Source: Salinibacterium sp. TMP30
GTDB lineage: Bacteria > Actinomycetota > Actinomycetes > Actinomycetales > Microbacteriaceae
DNA: 64,000 bases
Direction of reading: 5' to 3'
Assembly: GCF_038397785.1 (NCBI RefSeq)
Contig: NZ_CP151642.1
Span: 1,736,001-1,800,000 of the forward strand
In this document: piece by piece, positions 58,972-64,000 of the stretch
Numbering within the stretch: the first letter of the stretch is position 1
How the letters are laid out: each line of letters begins with the position of its first letter
Translations under genes and position numbers: made by a program
The notes under the pieces: model-generated
What the model saw: only the letters and a program-made list of their open reading frames with translations
Database searches by the model: none
What the model was told of the DNA's origin: nothing

Positions 58972-60972
58972 GTGAAGGCTCGACTGGTCACCGTATGTGC
59001 GATCGCTGCGGCATTCGCTGTGATGACCGCGACCCCGGCGCTTGCCGATGATCCCGTGCGGCTTGACGGGCAGTACGTTGCCGACACAACGGGCGTTCTT
59101 GGCGGCAGCGCAGTCGAGGTCGACGCGGCACTCAACTCGCTTTATGAGCGGGCCGGCATCCAGCTGTTCGTCGTATACGTCGACGCGTTCACGAACCCCG
59201 AGTCCCCGATTGATTGGGCGGATACCACGGCTGAGGCTAATGGGCTCGGCACCGACGATCTTCTGCTTGCTGTGGCGGTTGGCCAGCGGCAGTACGCGCT
59301 GTCGGTTGCTCCCGACGCTTCGGTGTCGGATGCGCAGCTGGATGCCGCGGAGAGCGCCATCGAGGCAGAACTGCGCAACGATAACTGGGCCCAGGCTGCC
59401 ATCGCGGGCGCAGATTCGCTTGGTGCTGCTTCGACATCGTCGGGCGGCGGTCTGCCTCTGCTACCGATTCTCGGAGGTGCTGCACTGCTCGGTGTGGGTG
59501 TCTACGCCATTTATCGAGTGCGGCGTCGCAGTCGCACGGGAGACAGTGGAGAGCCAGCGGAAAGCGTTTCGCAGGAGGAACTTGACCGTCGCGCCGGTAG
59601 CGCGCTCGTGGAACTGGATGATGCCCTCAAGACGAGCGAGCAGGAACTGAGTTTCGCTGTTGCCCAGTTCGGCAGCGCGGCAACGGCCGACTTTGAGGCG
59701 TCACTTGCGGAGGCCAACACCACGGTTGCGCAGGCATTTCGCCTCCGACAGAAGCTCGACGATAGCGAGCCAGAATCTGCAGAGCAGAAGCGCACGATGA
59801 CGATGGAGATCATCCAGTTGTGCAAGCACGCTGATGAGTTGTTGGATGCTCAGGCCGAAGCCTTCGACCAGCTGCGGCAGCTCGAAACTAATGCCCCCGC
59901 AGCCCTCGCCGAGACCACGGCGTTGATCGCAACTGCGAGCGAGAGAGCCCCCGTGGCGGAGAGCGCCCTGAGCGCTTTGACCACTCGCTATGCTCCGTCT
60001 GCGCTCAATTCGGTGTCGGAGAATGGTGAGCGCGCTCGCGCCCTGCTCTCGGCCGCAGCGGAGTCGTCAACGACCGCGAGTACAGCGATCGCGGCCCAGA
60101 AGCCCGGCGACGCAGCAGTCGCCATACGCACGGCACAAGCACAACTCGGCCAATCGATTCAGCTCATGGATGCCGTGGATTCGCTCACAACCCAGCTGCA
60201 GTCGGCCGAAGGCAAGCTTGCTGCCGCAATCGCTGACACCGCGGGCGACATTGCCGCCGCGCGCGCGCTGCCCCGCGACGACACCACTGGATCGTTGCAG
60301 CCGCAGATCGTGGCTGCCGAATCGGCTCTCGCCGCGGCGCAGGCGAACGTGAGCGATCCGATCGCGAGCTTGAGCGCTCTCGGCGCTGCGAATGCTGCCC
60401 TCGAGACGGTCTTTATTGGGGTGCGTGATCAGCAGGCTGCAGTCGCGCAAGCGGCAACACAGTTGACTGCGGCTCTTGCCGGAGCACAGTCACGGATCAC
60501 CACGACGGCGCAGTTCATTACGACTCGTCGCGGCGGTGTTGGTTCCGAAGCGCGAACGAGAATTAGCGAAGCAGACCGCCAGCTGAAGCAGGCGCTCGCC
60601 CTGCAGACATCCGATCCGGTTACGGCCCTGACACATGCACGACAGGCCGATCAACTGGCCGCTACCGCATTCGAGCTCGCCCAGCGCGATGTCTCGCAGT
60701 TCTCGGTCGGCGGCGCTGCCGGTTCGGGAATGGGTGGACTGGGCGGCCTCGGTGGTTTCGGGGGCACCGGTGGTGGCTCTGGTGGAGATCTGCTCGGCGG
60801 ATTGATCGGTGGCCTCATTGGGAGCAGTCTGGGTTCGCGATCGTCTCGGTCTGGCCAAAGCTCCTCGTGGGGCGGCGGCTCGTGGGGCGGTGGCTCGGGA
60901 TCGCGCAGTTCTCGCTCTGGCGGAAGTTCTGGTCGCAGTGGTGGTGGCCGCAGTCGCGGCGGTAGATTCTAA
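58972..60972 (+). CDS. TPM-domain membrane protein with Gly/Ser-rich tail
   Basis: A 666-residue protein with a Sec signal peptide (cleavage likely after Ala25, TPALA). An outer TPM domain covers ~28-150, and a transmembrane helix lies at ~161-181. A long Ala/Glu-rich coiled-coil region follows to about 570, then a Gly/Ser/Arg-rich tail ending GRSRGGRF. TPM proteins are linked to membrane quality control and photosystem repair in other groups. GGAG precedes the GTG start. It is 39 nt before the pspA gene, so they likely act together at the membrane. Confidence 0.88.
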   Translation: MKARLVTVCAIAAAFAVMTATPALADDPVRLDGQYVADTTGVLGGSAVEVDAALNSLYERAGIQLFVVYVDAFTNPESPIDWADTTAEANGLGTDDLLLAVAVGQRQYALSVAPDASVSDAQLDAAESAIEAELRNDNWAQAAIAGADSLGAASTSSGGGLPLLPILGGAALLGVGVYAIYRVRRRSRTGDSGEPAESVSQEELDRRAGSALVELDDALKTSEQELSFAVAQFGSAATADFEASLAEANTTVAQAFRLRQKLDDSEPESAEQKRTMTMEIIQLCKHADELLDAQAEAFDQLRQLETNAPAALAETTALIATASERAPVAESALSALTTRYAPSALNSVSENGERARALLSAAAESSTTASTAIAAQKPGDAAVAIRTAQAQLGQSIQLMDAVDSLTTQLQSAEGKLAAAIADTAGDIAAARALPRDDTTGSLQPQIVAAESALAAAQANVSDPIASLSALGAANAALETVFIGVRDQQAAVAQAATQLTAALAGAQSRITTTAQFITTRRGGVGSEARTRISEADRQLKQALALQTSDPVTALTHARQADQLAATAFELAQRDVSQFSVGGAAGSGMGGLGGLGGFGGTGGGSGGDLLGGLIGGLIGSSLGSRSSRSGQSSSWGGGSWGGGSGSRSSRSGGSSGRSGGGRSRGGRF

Positions 60973-61011
60973 GTACGGTTTGCTCGAGAAAATTTACGAA
61001 AGGCATGTCGC

Positions 61012-61749
61012 ATGGCAAAGCAGTCGATCCTCGGACGCATCTCACAACTTCTGAAGGCGAACATCAACTCGATTCTCGACCAGGCTGAGGATCCGCAATT
61101 GATGCTCGACCAGCTTGTACGTGATTACACCAGTTCCATTGCGGATGCGGAGAGCGCTGTTGCTCAAACTATCGGCAATTTGCGGCTCATGGAGCAGGAT
61201 CACACCGAAGACAGGAACGCGGCAGCCGACTGGGGCCGCAAAGCTTTGGCGGCCAGCAACAAGGCCGACGAGCTGCGCGCGGCAGGCAACTCTGCCGACG
61301 CCGATAAGTTCGACAACCTCGCGAAAATCGCGATCGGTCGTCAGGTCTCCTCGGAGAACGAAGCTCGCGCCGCAGCACCCACGATTGCCTCGCAGACCAA
61401 GGTTGTCGACCAGCTCAAGAGCGGTCTCGATGGCATGCGGGCAAAACTCAGCGAACTCACCGCGAAGCGCGACGAACTCGTTGCGCGCTCAAAGACTGTC
61501 GAAGCTCAGACTCAAGTTCACGATGCTCTCAAGTCAATCGACCTCCTCGATCCCACGAGCGACCTCAGTCGCTTCGGAGACAAGATTCGGCGCGAAGAGG
61601 CGAAGGTTCTTGGGCAGCAGGAGTTGGCGGCATCCAGCCTTGACGCACAGTTTGAGGGTCTCGAAGACTTGGGCAAGCAGGGCGAAGTTGAGGCACGCTT
61701 GGCGGCACTCAAGTCGGGCGGCACGAAGGCCGTTACGGCAGGCGAGTAG
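61012..61749 (+). CDS. PspA/IM30 family protein
   Basis: A 245-residue protein, almost wholly helical. The N-terminal amphipathic helix and coiled coil (MAKQSILGRISQLLKANIN, LMLDQLVRDY) match PspA/Vipp1, which coats and repairs damaged membranes. AAAGG lies 8 nt before the ATG. Being directly after a TPM-domain gene and near an ECF sigma factor suggests envelope-stress response. Confidence 0.92.
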   Translation: MAKQSILGRISQLLKANINSILDQAEDPQLMLDQLVRDYTSSIADAESAVAQTIGNLRLMEQDHTEDRNAAADWGRKALAASNKADELRAAGNSADADKFDNLAKIAIGRQVSSENEARAAAPTIASQTKVVDQLKSGLDGMRAKLSELTAKRDELVARSKTVEAQTQVHDALKSIDLLDPTSDLSRFGDKIRREEAKVLGQQELAASSLDAQFEGLEDLGKQGEVEARLAALKSGGTKAVTAGE

Positions 61750-61770
61750 TTCGCGCGCGGAATCCAAAGA

Positions 61771-62592
61771 ATGACAATCAACTACGTCGTCGTTCCACAG
61801 TGGCAAGGTTCCGGGTCTTCCCGAGCAATGCAACTCGTGGATGGTGCCGAGGCGATTCGGGGCGACCTTCCCTCCGCGTCGACTCGCACGGTAGACGTCC
61901 CGCTTGAAGCGGGTGACCACCAAGGGACCGGCGTGCACCGGTTGAGCTCGCTGCTTCTCGTAAGGGAGCGAACTCGTCACACCTACGCGGCTGACCCTGC
62001 CATCCATGTGACGATCGGCGGAGATTGCGGCGTTGAACTGGCTGCCATTGAGCATGTCAGCCCCAGCGCGCCTGCAGTGGTCTGGATTGACGCGCACCCC
62101 GACCTGCACACGCCAGAATCGAGCGCGTCTGGTGCGTTTAACGGGATGGTGCTGCGCACCCTGCTCGGTGAGGGCCCTGCGGTGCTCGTGCCCGAGCATG
62201 CACTCACTGCAGATCATCTGATTCTCGCGGGCGTGCGCTCAGCCGATCCCGAAGAAGATGCCTACATTCAGGATGCTGGCATCCGCTCAATCGGCGTGAT
62301 CGAATTCTCTGCCGACGCGCTCCTCGAAGCAATCGCCGCAACAGGCGCAGACTCCGTCTACTTGCACATCGACCTCGATGTGCTCGACCCCGCCGACTTT
62401 GCGGGGCTCGGATCGCCAGTACCGTTCGGGATTTCGCCCACACTTCTCGCAGAAACGATCCGGGCGGTGGTTGCGAAATACCCTCTCGCTGGGGCCGGAA
62501 TCACCGAGTTTGCTCCGGCATCCATCACCCAGGCAGCGGATGATCTGCCTACCATTTTGAGGTTGATCGGCGCCATTACCTCGGCACGGTGA
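61771..62592 (+). CDS. Arginase/agmatinase-family protein with an altered metal ligand
   Basis: A 273-residue ureohydrolase-fold protein. Two manganese motifs are present: DAHPDLHT (Asp107, His109, Asp111) and HIDLDVLDP. The first motif, normally GGDHS, reads GGDCG, with Cys86 in place of the His ligand. It may be a hydrolase of another guanidino or formimino compound, or have a changed metal site. It starts 21 nt after pspA, but a functional link is not evident. Confidence 0.85.
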   Translation: MTINYVVVPQWQGSGSSRAMQLVDGAEAIRGDLPSASTRTVDVPLEAGDHQGTGVHRLSSLLLVRERTRHTYAADPAIHVTIGGDCGVELAAIEHVSPSAPAVVWIDAHPDLHTPESSASGAFNGMVLRTLLGEGPAVLVPEHALTADHLILAGVRSADPEEDAYIQDAGIRSIGVIEFSADALLEAIAATGADSVYLHIDLDVLDPADFAGLGSPVPFGISPTLLAETIRAVVAKYPLAGAGITEFAPASITQAADDLPTILRLIGAITSAR

Positions 62593-62637
62593 TGCACTGA
62601 TCGTTCAGAATCTGGCGACGCGTCAGCGCTTGCGCCG

Positions 62638-62643
62638 TAGTCT
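62638..62643 (+). promoter_or_regulatory. Candidate -10 box for the crotonase gene
   Basis: TAGTCT ends 6 nt before ATG 62650, matching the leaderless layout seen elsewhere. No clear -35 was found. Confidence 0.4.
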
Positions 62644-62649
62644 GGGAAC

Positions 62650-63450
62650 ATGACTGACACCAGCACAAGTTCCGCAAAGATTACGCTCGAACGGGACGGT
62701 CACGTTCTGCTCATCGGTCTGAATAGGGTCGACAAACGTAACGCCGCCGACCTCGAACTGCTTTCGCAGCTTGCTCTTGCCTACGGCGAGCTTGAGCGTG
62801 ATCCCGAGCTACGCGCTGGTTTCGTTTTCGCGCACGGTGACCACTTCACTGGCGGCCTTGACTTGGCCGACATCGGGCCGCGAATCGGCGCCGATGGGCT
62901 CGATATGGTGCCCGAGGGCGGAATCAACCCCTGGCAAGTCTCGGGCCAAAAACTCTCCAAGCCCGTCGTGATCGCCGTTCAGGGAACCTGTCTTACTCTC
63001 GGAATTGAGCTCATCTTGGCCAGCGATATCGCTATCGCCGCCGATTCGAGTGTCTTCGGCCAGGTAGAAGTGTCTCGCGGCATCTTGCCCTTCGGGGGAG
63101 CAACAATTCGGTTCCCGCGTCAAGTGGGCTGGTCGAACGCGATGCGGTGGATCCTCACCGGCGATAGCTTCGATGCCGCCGAGGCTCACCGCATCGGACT
63201 CGTCCAAGAGGTGGTGCCGCATGGCGAACAGTATGCCCGGGGACTTGAGCTCGCCCAGCGCGTAGCCGCCCAAGCGCCACTCGCCGTGCAAGCCGCACTC
63301 AAGAATGCCAACATTGCGGTTCGCGATGGCGACGCCGCAGCAGAGGTTGCTCTGCAGCCGGAGCTCGTCGCGCTCGCGCAGAGTGAAGATTCCCGAATCG
63401 GAATGCAAGCATTCATGACTCGCACGACCGCATCCTTCATCGGAAAGTAG
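62650..63450 (+). CDS. Enoyl-CoA hydratase/isomerase (crotonase) family protein
   Basis: A 266-residue crotonase-fold protein. The oxyanion-hole segments are HFTGGLDLADIG and QGTCLTLGIELILASDIAIAAD. The usual second catalytic Glu positions are partly replaced (GQVEVSRGILPFGG), so the exact reaction (hydration, isomerisation or hydrolysis) is not clear. It precedes a flavin oxidoreductase gene by 7 nt, suggesting an operon. Confidence 0.9.
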   Translation: MTDTSTSSAKITLERDGHVLLIGLNRVDKRNAADLELLSQLALAYGELERDPELRAGFVFAHGDHFTGGLDLADIGPRIGADGLDMVPEGGINPWQVSGQKLSKPVVIAVQGTCLTLGIELILASDIAIAADSSVFGQVEVSRGILPFGGATIRFPRQVGWSNAMRWILTGDSFDAAEAHRIGLVQEVVPHGEQYARGLELAQRVAAQAPLAVQAALKNANIAVRDGDAAAEVALQPELVALAQSEDSRIGMQAFMTRTTASFIGK

Positions 63451-63457
63451 GGGAACC

Positions 63458-64000
63458 ATGGCTGACAATACGTGGGATGTCATCGTTATCGGCGCTGGCG
63501 CTGTGGGCGAGAACGCTGCAGACCGGGCAGTGCAAGGCGGACTGAGCGTCGTTCTGGTTGAGAGCGAGCTCGTTGGCGGCGAGTGCTCCTATTGGGCGTG
63601 TATGCCCTCGAAGGCGCTTATCCGCAGCGGGCTCGTACTGCGGGCAGCCGAACGCGTCGGCGGCGCAGCACAGGCCGTCACTGGCGGTATTGATGTTGCC
63701 GCACTATTGGCCCGGCGTAACAGTTTCACCAACAACTGGGATGACGCTGGCCAGGTTCGTTGGGTTGAGAAAGCAGGCATCGACCTGCGCCGTGGCCACG
63801 CGCGCCTCGACGGCCCCAAACGAGTCACCGTCACTGATGACAATGGCGAGATAACCACGTTGACTGCCAACCATGCTGTGGTCGTCGCCACCGGATCTGA
63901 CCCTAAGCTGCCTAACATTTCTGGGCTCGTCGATGCACAACCGTGGACACCGCGCGAAGCAACCTCGGTCGAAGAAGTTCCCGAGTCACTTGCCATTATC
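63458..64000 (+). CDS. FAD-dependent pyridine nucleotide-disulfide oxidoreductase (partial)
   Basis: The first 181 codons of a class I flavoprotein disulfide reductase are present; the window ends inside it. The FAD-binding motif VIGAGAVGENAA is at the N-terminus and the redox-active pair is in GGECSYWACMPSK (C-x4-C). ATGSDPKLP is the second FAD motif. It resembles dihydrolipoamide or mycothione/mercuric reductase types; which one cannot be told without the C-terminus. GGGGAA lies before the ATG. Confidence 0.9.
   Translation, partial: MADNTWDVIVIGAGAVGENAADRAVQGGLSVVLVESELVGGECSYWACMPSKALIRSGLVLRAAERVGGAAQAVTGGIDVAALLARRNSFTNNWDDAGQVRWVEKAGIDLRRGHARLDGPKRVTVTDDNGEITTLTANHAVVVATGSDPKLPNISGLVDAQPWTPREATSVEEVPESLAII

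Overview
The window is a gene-dense stretch of about 64 kb from a moderately high-GC actinobacterium, most likely a member of the Microbacteriaceae or a close relative in the Micrococcales. The evidence is the gene order argS-lmeA-lysA-hom-thrC-thrB-rho-prfA-prmC-tsaC-wecA-atpI-atpBEFHAGDC, a Rho with a very long disordered N-terminal region, a GTP-type PEP carboxykinase, many GTG starts, and many starts lying 6-7 nt after a TANNNT box, as expected for leaderless mRNAs. No phage, insertion sequence or CRISPR array was seen. No gene-free gap exceeds 300 bases.

Layout. (1) 1-2708: the tail of an unrecognised gene, a PotD-type polyamine-binding lipoprotein and alanine dehydrogenase. (2) 2748-22008: about 19 kb, all on the minus strand. 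In transcription order it encodes a small FHA protein, PP2C phosphatase, membrane Ser/Thr kinase, a 1975-residue propeller/Ig/FN3 surface protein, MoxR ATPase, DUF58 protein, a TgpA-like membrane protein, a zinc-ribbon/FHA protein and an EccC/FtsK-like ATPase. This resembles the kinase-FN3-AAA-DUF58-transglutaminase (PFNA) clusters described in bifidobacteria, with a type VII-like ATPase added. It is the most interesting system here. (3) 22052-25513: aminobutyraldehyde dehydrogenase, an Lrp regulator and a class III aminotransferase. With PotD and Ald these suggest putrescine/amine catabolism using pyruvate as amino acceptor.

(4) 25567-29082: a membrane-anchored HExxH protein, then alkylation repair (ogt, tag), yaaA and a small P-loop kinase. 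(5) 29093-38469: the complete F1Fo ATP synthase operon, with an AtpI-like protein, a WecA/TagO-type transferase and TsaC upstream. AtpD has an unusual Lys/Ala/Pro repeat tail and AtpC is very short. (6) 38538-50930: a HAD hydrolase (plus strand), then prmC, prfA, rho, the threonine/lysine genes, an LmeA-like protein and argS. (7) 51064-55588: a lipoprotein, a transglutaminase-like protein with an intact triad, tRNA-Arg(CCG), a decayed pentapeptide-repeat gene, an alpha/beta hydrolase and a RamB-like regulator. (8) 55713-64000: pckG, an ECF sigma factor with a membrane partner, a TPM-domain protein with PspA, an arginase-family protein, a crotonase and a truncated flavin disulfide reductase.

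Working together, region 2 looks like a phosphorylation-controlled envelope system. The kinase and phosphatase would set the state of FHA proteins, the MoxR/DUF58 pair would act as a chaperone module, and the large Ig/FN3 protein would act outside the cell. RamB next to pckG fits carbon-source control of gluconeogenesis. The ECF sigma/TPM/PspA run fits envelope stress. All functions are inferred from sequence alone.
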